Shown here: in pieces, positions 35,561 through 47,391 of the stretch
How the letters are laid out: every line of letters begins with the position of its first letter
Numbering within the stretch: position 1 is the stretch's first letter
Origin: Nageia nagi
Taxonomy: Eukaryota; Pinophyta
NCBI GenBank assembly: GCA_050084985.1
Contig: JBITNC010000001.1
Coordinates: 139,748,001 to 139,812,000, forward strand
Reading direction: 5' to 3'
Length of the DNA stretch: 64,000 bases
The notes under the pieces: model-generated
The model's database searches: none
The model's input: only the letters and a program-made list of their open reading frames with translations
Told to the model about the DNA's origin: nothing
Program-made: the position numbers and the translations under genes

Positions 35561-37555
35561 ACCTAACTTTTTGATTAGTTTAATCACTCAAATGATTTAA
35601 GAATGGATCTAGGTGATCCACATGAGATTTTTAATGCTGCTAGCTAGTCAACACCCATATGGTAAGATTGGTTAAAGTCCAGATTCACCAACCCTAATCA
35701 AATCTCTTCTAGTGTATACTCCACAACTCTCATCCTATTAAGGATACACCTCTTATGTGAAATAAACATTTCCACTTCATAAACTATGCAACAAACATTT
35801 TAAACATGGTGTAGTGGTTTTCTACTCAGGGATCATATCACTTGAGAGAATGAACATCCATTAGGTTACTCATCCTCACTCGATGATAACCCTATGACTC
35901 ATAGGAGTAGATAGTTTTTTCTATTTACTCATCCTTAATTAATAAACCCATCCTTTATTTAGGTCCACACCAGGGTTTACCATTGAACCCATTTATTTAA
36001 TTTGATCAACTATTAGTTTTATTGATTCAAATTGATTCCTAAGTCTTTTCACTTTCTTTATTAATGGAAAATAATCCTTAAATAGTTATCATCTTATTAA
36101 TATTATACTAATCCCCTTTGATCTCTTTTAATACTCAAATATCCCTAATATTTATCAATTAACCTTTTCTTCCTTATTAAGGACTATATCTGTGTGTCCT
36201 AAGGACTATAGGGTTACCTTATTTAGGTTTTAACTTTTACTTTTCTTACTATGTATAAATGTTCTCATCCCATATACAATAATTTGGGGTTAGTATTAAT
36301 AATAACAATTCCTATAGTTGATTTACCTTTAATCCCTTATATTATTACTAAGATTTATCAATCTCTATCCTCAATCATAATTAAAGACTAAGACTACAAA
36401 GTTGTTCATAATTTTCTTGTATGGTAAGAGTACCAAGGTTTATCCATATATTTTACTCTACCTTGATAAGCAAAATTGAAAAGACAACAATCAAAGGAAT
36501 TTTTTTATCATCCTTCATAAACATATTTATGGATGAGATTTGAATAAGTAGATATCATAGGATCTATTAAGCCTCAAAGGATTTCATGAAATTCTCATTA
36601 AACTTGTACAAAAAAATACATCAAAGGATTCCCTTAAAAAATTAAATTAGCAAATAGATTACAATTTTTTCAAATTTTCTCTAAAATATTCAATACATCT
36701 TTATCCTTATAATGTTGAGTCTCCATCATCTTTTTTCGAGCTTTCAAGGAATAATGGTGAATGGATCAAGTACTAGGAAAAGTGGCAAGATGTGATGATC
36801 AAGACATCCTTTTTTTTTTTAATATCTAACCATAATGCAAATGGAATTAACTACTTAACATTTTGTTCCTTAACTACTTCATTATAGACCTTAAGAGGAT
36901 TTGGGTTGTTTCTAGGACTACCTCCCTTCCTTGGTCTCATGAAAAAATCTTTAGCATCATATATGTCCTTCTCAAACTATTGTTATAACTACCTCATACC
37001 ATATATATTTCTCAATTGATTCAATGATATCAATTTCACACCATATTTTAGTAACTAATCATACCTCTTTACCCTTTTACAAAAAAAAGAAAGTAATTTA
37101 AACTTTGCTATGTGTATCAAGTAATGCCATATTTAGTTATTACCTTTATTTAACTTTTTATAAGATAACATATTATCTATTTTAATTAATTATTACTTAT
37201 TTTAAAAATCTCTTTCATGTGATTCATTCACCTAAATTTTGTAGCTAAAGGTCAATAATATCCATTTCTTATCATGCATATTGGTGTCCTATAAGGACTC
37301 AAACTAAGTTGCTCACCATAGAGGAGATTCTAAGTGAATTAGAATCCATCTACATACAATTAATTGACTAAAAAAACATTAGTTAAAGAATTTGATGGTT
37401 TATTTACCTAAAAATTTGATCACAAGCACAAATTCATAAGTGTACAAATGTTTATGGTTTCATTTAGATGAGGGAGTATGCAATATGTAATGCTAGTTTT
37501 TGGAAAGACTACAAAGTTATTTAAACTAAGATGACTATCATACATAAAGCCAAAC
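35561..37555. other. Spacer, no confident feature
   Basis: Noncoding AT-rich DNA. On the minus strand near 36,980-36,870 a short stretch reads MRPRKGGSPRNNPNPLK, which looks like protein text, but I cannot place it in a family. LTR-like texture at 35,640-36,250 has no visible partner. Confidence 0.4.
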
Positions 37556-37559
37556 TCTA

Positions 37560-38320
37560 CAACATTCGCTAGTAATTTCCAATGTGTGCCATTGTGGAAG
37601 TTCAAGAAGAAGGTATGGAGATCCATAAAAGAGTTTTTAAAAATGGTTTCTCATTAGATATTGTGGTTGTGAATGCCTTGATAGTGAAATGTGGAAGGAT
37701 ACATAAGGTCTAGGAATTATATTGCATAATATAGGTTTTCCAAGAAGGCATTATAGGTATTTAAGTAGATGCAATGGTCAAGCATAAATCTAGACTTTGA
37801 AACCTTTGTCAACATTTTTTTGACATGTGCCATATTGGGAGCTTGAGAAGAAGGTATGGAGATCTATCAAAGTGTAGTTGAAAATGGTTTCTCATCAAAT
37901 ATTATGGTTGTAAATGCCTCTATGTGAGGAATACACAAGTTTCAAGAATTATTTGACAATAGGCATGTACTAAACAAGTTTCATGGACTACAATGATGAT
38001 AGGATATGCAAAAAATGGGTTTTCTAAAAGCGCACACAATGCTCAAGAGTAAAGCCAAACTCTGAAACCTTTGTCAATATTTTTTCTATGCATACCATCA
38101 TGGAAGATCTTGAAGAAGGTATGAGAATCCATCAAAGAGTAGGTGATAATGGTATCACATTGACTATTGTGGTCATGAATGCCCAAACAACCATGTATGC
38201 AAAATGTGGGAGAATACAAAAGGCCTAGAAATGGTTTTTCAAGACATGCAATGCAAACAATATTTCATGAAATGTAATGCTTGCAAACTACACACAAAAT
38301 GAATGTAATTCTGTGGGATG
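37560..38320 (+). pseudogene. PPR protein relic, three decayed repeats
   Basis: Three approximate repeats at about 37,580-37,700, 37,745-37,930 and 38,040-38,240 each carry a PPR-like core: EEGMEIHKRVFKNGFSLDIV, then FETFVNIFLTCAILGA, EEGMEIYQSVVENGFSSNI and VHECPNN-like text. Stops and frameshifts are dense. It resembles the relic at 31.2-32.1 kb (gaaaatggtttctca, attgtggttgtgaatgcc) and may come from the same or a sister gene. Confidence 0.72.
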
Positions 38321-38459
38321 CAAGTTTTCAAATATTCTTGTGAAAGGGAAAAAGATTGGAGAGATAAAGAGAAGGCTAAAGGAATTTTGGTCTTTGGTTG
38401 TGCAAACCTTTTGTGAAATTTCAAGGTGGAGCTTACACAAAGACTTATCAATCATTAAT

Positions 38460-39059
38460 TATAAGGTCCCACCATAGAAATAATGTACTCCAATGTTTCC
38501 TACCTAGTAGGCTCTAAAAATAAATTAATAAATTACACCCTTTTTATCTAGGAACAAACTTCATGTGCATATATTCAAATAAGATAAATAGCATGCATTT
38601 TCAGTAAAATCCTATTACAACATTTACACGTAATACCATATTCATACACCTACATTAAGCATTCTTTCCTTTCAATACCTATTAATAATACCAAATGAAT
38701 CTACAGTATTAAAATCTAAAATAAAAGGAAAGCACTTGAGCTTGAGAGGGGGAGAGGCTTTTTCTTCTCCACGGGATCTTAAACCAAAGCTAATGAAAAA
38801 TGAAAAAAGTAATAAATTCTCTTAAGGTTCCTTCTTTATTTATAGTCAAGGAGGCTCAAATATGTCCAAATAAATGTCTACTCATCTAGTTAATAATTTT
38901 TGCAATAGGTATCAATTAAAGTTATTGATAAATGTTGTGGCATTAAATACTTTCAAATTTTATTTATATTAACTAAAAAATTAAGGCCAATTATTTTCCA
39001 TACCTAACACAAGGAAACAACATAATTAGGGCCATATCTTCATTATTTTCATAAACCAC
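38460..39059. other. Spacer left of the young Copia
   Basis: Noncoding AT-rich DNA ending at the target site (caaaa at 39,060-39,064). Nothing recognised. Confidence 0.45.
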
Positions 39060-39064
39060 CAAAA

Positions 39065-39554
39065 TGAAGGATTTGAACTCGATCTAAACAAATCCTCTAG
39101 GACCTTAGACTAGGAAACTCAAGTGTACACAAGATAACACAATCACTCAAGATAACACATCAATATAATGTGGTTCCTCCCTACTTGGGAGTACATCCAC
39201 AACTAGTTCTCTTATTCTCAAATCTATGTCTCTCTTACAACTATTCTCTAGCTCTCTCCTACACAACCAAGTAGAGTAATCTTACTCAAAAACTTAGATA
39301 TGTTTACATGAGGAGAGGCCCTCTATTTATAGGTTGAGAGCACCTCCCTAACCTTCCTTTAACCCAAGGGTAAGGTTAGGGTTACATTAAATTTATCACC
39401 AAACTTCAACCTACCAACTAACTCCTTTGGTAAAGTCAAAGTCTACATATTAAAGAATTCTATTAATCTCTTAAGGTATCTACATACCCTTAAGTGATTA
39501 ATTGAATTTACAAGGAGTTTAGATATTCATAATATTTCATTACAGATTCTAACA
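39065..39554 (-). repeat. 3' LTR of the young Copia
   Basis: On the minus strand it opens TGTTAGAATCTG and ends TTTGAATCCTTCA-like with CA. It has a TATA-like ctatttataggttg near 39,332. Differences from the other LTR are tattcata/tattcaca and attacaga/attacaaa near the right end. Confidence 0.97.
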
Positions 39555-39563
39555 CTCCCCCTT
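39555..39563 (-). promoter_or_regulatory. Polypurine tract next to the 3' LTR
   Basis: On the minus strand AAGGGGGAG immediately precedes the LTR start TGTTAG. This is the plus-strand primer used in reverse transcription. Confidence 0.88.
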
Positions 39564-40040
39564 AATGCAATATTGGGATAGAGCGTAGAAGAGAGAAGAG
39601 AGAGAGTAAGAGAGAGTTCTCCTCCATAGAGATACAAGTGGAGATGAGAACTTTTACATATTTTGAGAATCTTTTTGAGAACTAGTATGAGACTCACTAC
39701 ATTACCATTTGACAAAAAATGGTTTACAATACAATCATTAACCACAACTGGTTTCACTGTACATAGTAGTCGATCAACTTTAAGCTGACATGTGAGTCTC
39801 CATGAGCTTGCTTTCACAAGGTGAGTAACCTGCATTTCTGAAGAAGATCCTGCATGCTACAAGCAACTCATGAACAAAATCAGTTAGATGCATCATATAT
39901 TCAAATAAGAGAATCAAATAATGCCATCTTTAAAATAACTGATCAATGGTGCACTATAAGCCATCATGGAGATGCCAAGTCATCACTCATAGTCACCTGT
40001 TGTATATAGACATGTGTTGATTTTAAAATAGAGCATAAAA

Positions 40041-40335
40041 TTGTACAATGAGTTTCTCACGCAGAGCAAACTCACCATGGAGGTATAGAATGTACAACAA
40101 GTTCATCACGTAGAACGAACTTACCACTGAGGTATATTAATTACATGCTCAAAATTTGTACAATAAGTTTCTCACGCAGAGCAAACTCACCACGGAGGTA
40201 TAAAATGTACAACAAGTTTGTCACGCAGAGCAAACTTACCACTGAGGTATAAAATAATCAACACTCTATAACAAAAATTGTACAACAAGTTTGTCACGCA
40301 GAGCAAACTTACCACAGAGGTCTAGAATGTACAAT
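40041..40335 (-). repeat. Five-copy hairpin repeat in the Copia 3' region
   Basis: Units start at 40,041, 40,091, 40,155, 40,206 and 40,279. Each has tgtacaa, a stem, a loop around tcacgcagag, the second stem arm, then accac.gaggt. Stems: gagttt/aaactc in unit 1, aagttc/gaactt in unit 2, aagttt/aaactt in units 4 and 5, and aagttt/aaactc in unit 3, where the one non-Watson-Crick pair becomes G-U on the transcribed strand. Changes on one arm are matched on the other. Units come as two pairs plus a single, spaced 50, 64, 51 and 73 bp. Confidence 0.9.
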
Positions 40336-40389
40336 CAAAAAAGGCCTCTTAGAGGTGAAGTTGTCATCACTAACAAAAGTTTAAACTTC

Positions 40390-40400
40390 ACTCCCCCTTG
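40390..40400 (-). promoter_or_regulatory. Second polypurine tract, internal
   Basis: On the minus strand CAAGGGGGAGTG, just after the end of gag-pol, repeats almost exactly the tract beside the 3' LTR (TAAGGGGGAGTG). This is where many Copia elements end their internal region. Here another 830 bp follows before the LTR. Confidence 0.65.
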
Positions 40401-40443
40401 AGGGCAACTTCACCAACCCGAGAGAATCCCTAAGATTGCAGAA

Positions 40444-43400
40444 CTAAGCTTCAGGAAGGGGCTTGGTGAACAAATCAGTGGAGTTTTCAATAGATGGACA
40501 ATACTGCAAGTGTATGATGTCATCTAGAACCTTCTCCCTGATAAAATGAGCTTGGATTTCTACATGTTTGGTTCGATGATGGAACACAGGATTCTTAGCC
40601 AAAGAGATAGCCGATTGATTGTCTGACGAAATAAGAGATGGGCCATTTTGCGTATACCCAATTTCATTCAGAAGATGTCTTAGCCAAATAGCTTCTTGGG
40701 CGGCAATAGACATGGCTCGATATTTGGCTTCGGTGGTAGAAAGAGTCACAGTAGGTTGCTTCTTGGAAGCCCAAGAGATAGCACCTGAACCAATGCTAAA
40801 CACATATGCAGAGGTTGATTTTCTATCATCTCTATCTCCCCCATAATCAGAATCTGAGAACCCTGAGAGAACAATTGAGGGCACTTTGGAATACTTAAGA
40901 GCAAGATCCTTTGTCCCTGCGACATACCTCAAGATTTGCTTAACAACATTGAGGTGTTCAACATATGGTTTTTGCATGAATCGTGCCATCAGATTCACTG
41001 TAAAGGCAATATCAAGATGAGAGATAGTCAGATACAGAAGACTACTAATCAATTGTCTATAAGCTGTAGCATCAGCCAACTAAGAATCTGAGCTCAGTGA
41101 TACAACGATTCTAGGAGAAATAGGTATTGCAGCATATTTACACTCCTCCATTCCAAACTTTTGCAAGATGTCTGAGATATACTTAGATTGACTAAGATAA
41201 GTACAATCTTTGTGTTGGTATACTTGCATCCCAAGATAGTAATGCAATGGACCTAGATCAGTCATTTCAAATGTTGCCTTGAGTTTGGAGATGCACTCTT
41301 GGATGATTTCAATATTATTGCCTGTGATGAGAAGATCATCCACATAAAGGAGAATTATGACCACGTATTTTCCTTGATTGAGTACATATAGATCTGAATC
41401 TGAGAAGCACTTGGAAAAACCAATATCTGCAAAGAATCCTAAAATTTTCTTGTACCATGCTCTAGGTGCTTGCTTAAGTCCATACAAAGACTTCTTTAGC
41501 TTACACACAAGAGTCTCTTTTCCTTCTGGAATAAATCCTGCTAGTTGATTCATGTAGATTTCAACATCCAAGTCCCCATTGAGAAATTCACTTTTGACAT
41601 CAAGTTGAAAAGCTTTCCATCCTTGAGCTGCAGAAAGAGCAAGAATTATTCTGATAGTAGGCATCTTGGCCACAGGAGCAAAGGTTTCCTCATAATCAAT
41701 ACCATATTTTTGAGCGAATCCTTTGGCTACTAACCTTGCCTTGTATTTTTCAATTTTTCCATCAGAATTGTACTTGACCTTGTATATCCATTTATTGCCT
41801 ATCACATTTTTCTCATTGGGATAAGGAACCAAATCCCAAGTTTCATTTTTCATGAGCGCATCATACTCAACTTTCATAGCTTCCATCCAACACTCTTGCT
41901 TGGAAGCTTCTTTGAAGGTTGATGGCTCATGCATATTATCAATTTTGGCAAATAAGGATTTATTCAAGGTCATACTTCTTGTAATTCTCTGTGCTGGAGA
42001 ATTTTGCTCTTGTGGTGACTTCTCTACATGCTCATCCAACCAGTTAGGTGCAGGCGAAGAATCATTTGTATCAGACACTTCAGCATGAGAGGTCGTATCC
42101 TTAGAAAGTTCATTGAACTTAACATCCCTAGACACAAAGACTATTTTATGGGATGAAGAGTAGAGCCTGTAACCTCTATGCTGATTATCATACCCCACAA
42201 AGATGCATTTTTCTGATCGTTTATCTAGCTTCTTTCTTTTCTCTGAGGTAATGAAGGCAAATGCATCACAACCGAAGACCCTGAAGTGTGAGAGGTTAGG
42301 TTTCTTTCCTGTCCATGCTTCATATGGAGTTTTACCTTCAACTGCCTTAGTAGGACACCTATTTAGGGTGTGAATAGCAGTGTGAACAGCTTCGCCCCAT
42401 AAGAAACTAGGAAGGTTACCCAACATGCATCTTGCCATTTCCATAATGGTGCGATTCTTCCTTTCAGCAACTCCATTTTGCTGAGGGGTGTAAGGGATTG
42501 TGAATTGTCGCTTAATCCCGTGTTTAACACAAAAGTCGTTAAACTCATTGCTATTATATTCACCCCCATTGTCAGATCTCAGCATTTTGATCTTAAAATC
42601 AGTTTGATTTTCAATAAGTTCCTTGAAGTCTTGAAACCTGTCAAAAGTTTGATCCTTGTGCTCAAGTAGATAACCAAATGTCATCCTACTGAAGTCATCA
42701 ATGAAGGTCAGAACATAAGAAGCTCCACCTAGTGACTTAGTCTGAAAAGGACCCATCAAATCTGAATGCACAAGCTGAAGAGGACAAGTAGCCCGAGTTG
42801 CCTTATCTTTTTAAAACTTTTGCCTATGCATCTTTCCTAGAATGCACCTTTCACAAAGACCAACTGTGGGTGAAATATTAGGTAAACCTTCCACAAGTTC
42901 TTGAGTTTTCATAGCTTGAATACTCTTGTGGTTAAGGTGTCCTAATTGTTGATGCCAAAGATTACCTTTTGAACAAACATTTGTACCAAGACAAATCTTT
43001 GAAGGTACTTGATCCACAATATAAAGGTCATTCTTTACTGATCCTTTCATCAAAGTGGCAAGTCCTTTCTTAACACACCAAGAGTGTGAGGTAAACTCAA
43101 ATGAGCATCCTTTCCTTGTAATCTGAATCACGGAGATGAGATTCATCCTTAGTTTAGGCACATAAAAGACATTATCAAGAGTCTTTCCATGAATCTTCAC
43201 ACTTCCTATTCCGTGAACATCAAGGACTGTATTATCACCTATCACAACTGCATCCTTTTTGTACTTATGAAAGTTTTCAAACTTATCCTTTTCATAACAC
43301 ATGTAATTAGTGCATCCTGTATCAATAATCCAATCATTTGAAATAGTTTGAGTCATTGAGTAGTAGGCAATAGAAGCAGCATGCTTGTTCTTCTTTTTAT

Positions 43401-44307
43401 TATTGAAATTTCTCATATTTGCATTTCCCTTTCCTTTTTGAGCAAATTTCTTTTTGCGACAATCATACTCTTTGTGCCCAAAGATGCCACAGAAGTTACA
43501 ATTCCCATCAAACTTTTCGTGAGGTGTTGGATTGCTTGATCCTGCTTTATCATTCCTGTGCCTGTAGTTGCCATGATTGTTGTTGTTGTTGCCCTTTTTG
43601 TCATACTTCCTGAAGGTAGATGAGGACTTGTTGTCTTTGAATTTGTAATGTTTGAACTTTTTCTTGAAAGGAGTTTTGGTTGCTCCTAGAGCAATGCTAT
43701 TGTCCTTTGGAGAAAGGTTCAACATTTTCTTGTTCAAAGTTTCCTCATGCTTTAGAAGAAGTCTAGAAAGGTTATCAAGTGAGATGACATCTTCTTCATC
43801 ATCGAGCCTTGTTTCCATAACTGTGACAAAGTTGCTGAACTTTGTAGTAAGGCTTTGTAGAATGATGAAGACCATGAACTCATCATTGATCCAGTTGCAC
43901 CCACAACCAATCAGTTGTGTCCTAAGGTCAATGATTTTGTTTAAGTAGATGGAGGCACTTTCATCTTCACTTTGTCGATACTGCAACAAATTTTGTAGAA
44001 TGGTAAACCTCCTTGAAAATTTGGACCCAAGGTAAATTTTCTTTAACCTATCCCAAGCTTCCTTTGCTGAAGTTGATGAAGAAATCATGAGAAGGACATC
44101 ATCTGAAACTGCACGGTAAATCATAGAAGTTGCTAACTCATTCTTTGAGTTGTATACTTCAAGAGCCTTCTCATCGGTAGGAGCAACCGCATCTTCACTA
44201 ACTGTCTGCCAAAGCTTTCTTGCTTGTAACTCAGCTTTCATATGTGGTTCCCATATTCCAAAGTTGGAACCATCGAGTATGTGCTTGGGAACGAAGGTTT
44301 CAACCAT
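40444..44307 (-). pseudogene. Copia gag-pol polyprotein with two stop codons
   Basis: One unbroken frame of 1,288 codons, start ATG at 44,307 (MVETFVPKHILDG). Order: gag (residues about 1-230), zinc knuckle CNFCGIFGHKEYDC (about 270), protease WIIDTGCTNYM (about 330), GAG-pre-integrase LWHQQLGHLNHKSI, integrase with SDNGGEY and PYTPQQNGVAERKNRT, RT with LLYVDDLLITGNN, and RNase H ending SIENSTDLFTKPLPEA. Two in-frame stops interrupt it: TAA at 42,813-42,811 after KMHRQKF, and TAG at 41,082-41,080 between RT and RNase H. The RNase H box reads STTEAKY where the family normally has STTEAEY. It could not make a full polyprotein without readthrough. Confidence 0.95.
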
Positions 44308-47300
44308 TGCTACAAAAAACAAATGAATATGCAATAAGAATGTAAACTTTTACAATTTTTCCATCTATACATATAAAACATCTAATAAGCAAACATGTCC
44401 CACATGTGTAAACTCATTAACCACGATCCATAGAAGGATAAAGTTGGGGTTGTTTTCTTGTATAGAATTAGGCCTTCACCTAGATGCCCGCAAGGTGGAG
44501 CCCAGGTACTACCAGTCCTCAACCAGTTCACCTTGGTCAATGATATACTCTCACAAGGAGAAGTACCTACTATTTTCCAAGGATCCGACGTATCTTGGAC
44601 CGGCCATTTTAATTATCTTGATTAAGGGTTTCAATTTTCCTCCTAGGTTATCAAGATAATCCCTGAATGGACGTGCAGACATGTGGTATCACTACACACA
44701 TGCCTGTCCACCTAATAGAGTTATGTCCAATCCAATAGAGGTCTTAGGGGCAATTAAGACGGACTTACCACCACTTGGTTCTTCGGACTAAAAGGGCTCC
44801 AGTCTGCCCTGTCCTCACCTCATGGCTCCCCAAACAAGTCATGTTGTGGAAAATACGTGCAGATGTATTCATTTTAGGGGTTACTTTCCAAATTTTTGCG
44901 TATTGCAAGTATAAGCAAATGTGCAAAAAATATAAAGTAAATGAAAATACTCCATCCACACAAACTTGAAACCTTAAGAGGCCAAAAATTGAGTCCAATG
45001 GGTTTTGTTCTAACCCCTAAAGGACTTTTACATTGTTCATATTTTTCTCAATTTATTCAAGCACTTAATGAATTAAACAAAGAACTAAGTCCTACTTAGT
45101 ATTTAATTCATAACATGCATTGTATCATGACTTAAAAATTTAAGTAAGCATGCATTAAAAATTTAAGTCCTAAGCATACTTAGTATTTAATTCATAACAT
45201 GCGTTGTATCATGACTTAAAAATTTAAGTAAGCATGTTTTATTCTTCAAACAAGATACATGCATCATAAGTCTAGCATGCAACATCTAGATAAAATTTAA
45301 GTAAAAATTTATACTAATGCCCCCCTTTTTACTTAAAGTGTTATCCCTTGTAACTATGCTTAGAGATTGCATATGCACTTAAATTAAACATGCAATGTGG
45401 AGGAGAATATTAGAAATAGTCTAAGTACTCCTAAGGGCATTTAATGGGAGCAATTGAATTGGAAGCAAGTAAAAAAAATGCCTAAGAAGAATAAGTGTGC
45501 AAGTGGTAATAGGAGACCCATACCCCAATTTTTAATGCTTCTCCTATTTTAAGCACTAAAAAAATACTCCTAAGTCAATAAACAATTAAAGGCTTTGTGG
45601 TTGGAAAATATGAACCCCCATGTTTCTTCCACCAAGAAAAGCATACATTGCTTTGGGAAGAACAAAAATGCAAGGAGTCAACTAAATGAACTTAATGCAT
45701 TTAAGTGCATGAAAAAGACTAAGAAGACTTGCAAGAAGGTGGCAGCCATCAACCTTGACCGTGTGAAGGAGGATGACCTGCATGAAGGCATTTAGAGGAT
45801 AGCCTATGGAGGTGTTGGGGAGGAAGAGGAAGGAGAGTGCAGGAGCATTTTGCTCATGGTGCAGAGTGGCAACACGAGGAGTTGAGCTGTATGCGTGTGG
45901 TACAGAGTCTGAGCAACGTGGGGGCGAGGAGAAGTGGAGGAGGCTGCGTGGAAGGCCGTGCAAAGGTTACAAAGTTTGGCTTTACGTGTGACAATTTTGC
46001 GTACAAAGCTCTCGAGCCTATTCAGGAAAGCCATTTTATGCACATCCTACGATCATTGCATGCCATGAAACTGTATCTGAACCACGTAGTTAAACAACTC
46101 GCATGGAGAGAGCGCGGGTTGGGAGGAGGCTGCGGCATGCTAGGGAGGAGAAGGGAGAGGGAGGTGGAATACTGCTGGTGTTTGTTGCATGTGGAAAAAT
46201 AGTGTCATTGCCTATCGAGGAAAGCCATGTCTTTGGTAGCCTACAGGACTACTACCATGAGAAGAGGTCTCGTTCAGTCATACAATCGAAAAATTCACGG
46301 TTTGCGATCAGTTCAGTCTGTGCAACAGTGTCTGCATCGTGCATCTTGTCAAGCAAGTCGTGTGTGTGGTCGGGGGTGGGAGAGATTTGACACGGGGCCG
46401 ACACTGTGGGAGGAGGAGGCAGGCTCCACGCATGGTGGGGGAGGCGGCCATGCGCTGGGAGGTGGCGGAGGAGCGACTGCGCGCGATGAACCCCCTGTTT
46501 TGAATAAAATTGCATTTTTGTTTTAATGTGACCCCCCCCCAATAAAATTTATGATTTCATTTATTTAATTTAATAAATTTTTATCAATGACCCCCAAATG
46601 TAATTTATTTTGAGTTTAAATAAATTTAAAAACACAATAACAAAAAAAAATATATATTTTTGAATATCTTAAACAGATTTAAAATATAAAAATATATATA
46701 AATATTTGTGCTTTTTAAACAAATAAATAAATAAATATATATATATATTTTAACTATATGTTAAACAACAAAAAATAATAAATATTGATCTTTGGAATAT
46801 ATTCTTGTGCCCTTTAAAAAAAATTTGTCCTCCTTTAATTTTTGGAAATGTTGATGCCTTTTGCTTAGGATCATATCAATAACTTACTAATGATAGTATA
46901 TATGAGATATTTCATAACAAGACATTACTACTAACATAAACAAAATGTTAGTATAAATATTGCAATTTTGCATCATATATGGGCATTTAATCAAATAATT
47001 GAACCAACACATACTTTTAAGTTCAATATAACATGAACAACAAATTACAAGTGTTGTATACTAACCCTTTAAAAGAACTATAGCAATTTAAAATTGCAAG
47101 TAACATAGAGGATTAGTAAAAAATTGCAACTTGTTAATCATAACTTAAAAAGGACTAACACATAACAAATAATGTGTTAGTAGCATTATGTAATAATCAA
47201 AATAAATGACCAAATGAGGAGAATCTTTATACCTGCTCTTTAAAATTTGCCTCACCAAGGGGGTGAAAGATGAGGAGTGAAGAAGGATGAACCTCCAAGA

Positions 47301-47376
47301 TGTAGCTTCCACACCAAAAGAAGAGCTTCCACAACAAAGAGAGCTTCTACACCAAGAAGGAGAGCTTCCACAACAA
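44308..47376 (-). other. Unusually long Copia leader with GC-rich core
   Basis: About 3 kb separates the primer site from gag. The part at 45,780-46,510 is clearly richer in G and C than the rest of the element, with purine-rich plus-strand runs (gaggaggcaggct, ggtggcggaggagcg). Open frames exist on both strands (for example 45,837-46,202 plus, 45,963-45,682 minus), but none resembles a family. A poly(C) run lies near 46,532. The segment could be captured foreign or host sequence, or a structured leader. Confidence 0.7.
45094..45237. repeat. 84-bp-offset duplication in the Copia leader
   Basis: Two copies of a block of about 60 bp (45,094-45,153 and 45,178-45,237) share acttagtatttaattcataa and gtatcatgacttaaaaattt, and differ at one base (atgcat/atgcgt). 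Confidence 0.9.
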
Positions 47377-47389
47377 GGATCTGATACCA
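47377..47389 (-). promoter_or_regulatory. Copia primer-binding site (initiator Met tRNA type)
   Basis: On the minus strand TGGTATCAGATCC lies two bases after the 5' LTR end. The first ten bases match the usual plant Copia site complementary to the initiator Met tRNA 3' end. Confidence 0.9.
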
Positions 47390-47391
47390 AT

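Noticed and set aside
39360-39385. Telomere-like text (ggttagggtta) in the Copia LTR
   Set aside because: Only one unit and a bit; repeated identically in the other LTR, so it is just part of the element.
39527-39835. 102-codon minus-strand frame in the Copia 3' region
   Set aside because: It crosses the purine tract into the LTR, and its counterpart in the old copy at 0.8-1.2 kb has several stops, so the conservation is not protein-like.
41545-42669. Plus-strand open frames opposite Copia pol
   Set aside because: They are antisense to integrase and RT, which show the real family motifs.
45837-46390. Overlapping plus-strand open frames of 95-121 codons
   Set aside because: They run against the Copia direction, in a GC-rich purine-biased segment where stops are rare by chance; no motif supports translation.
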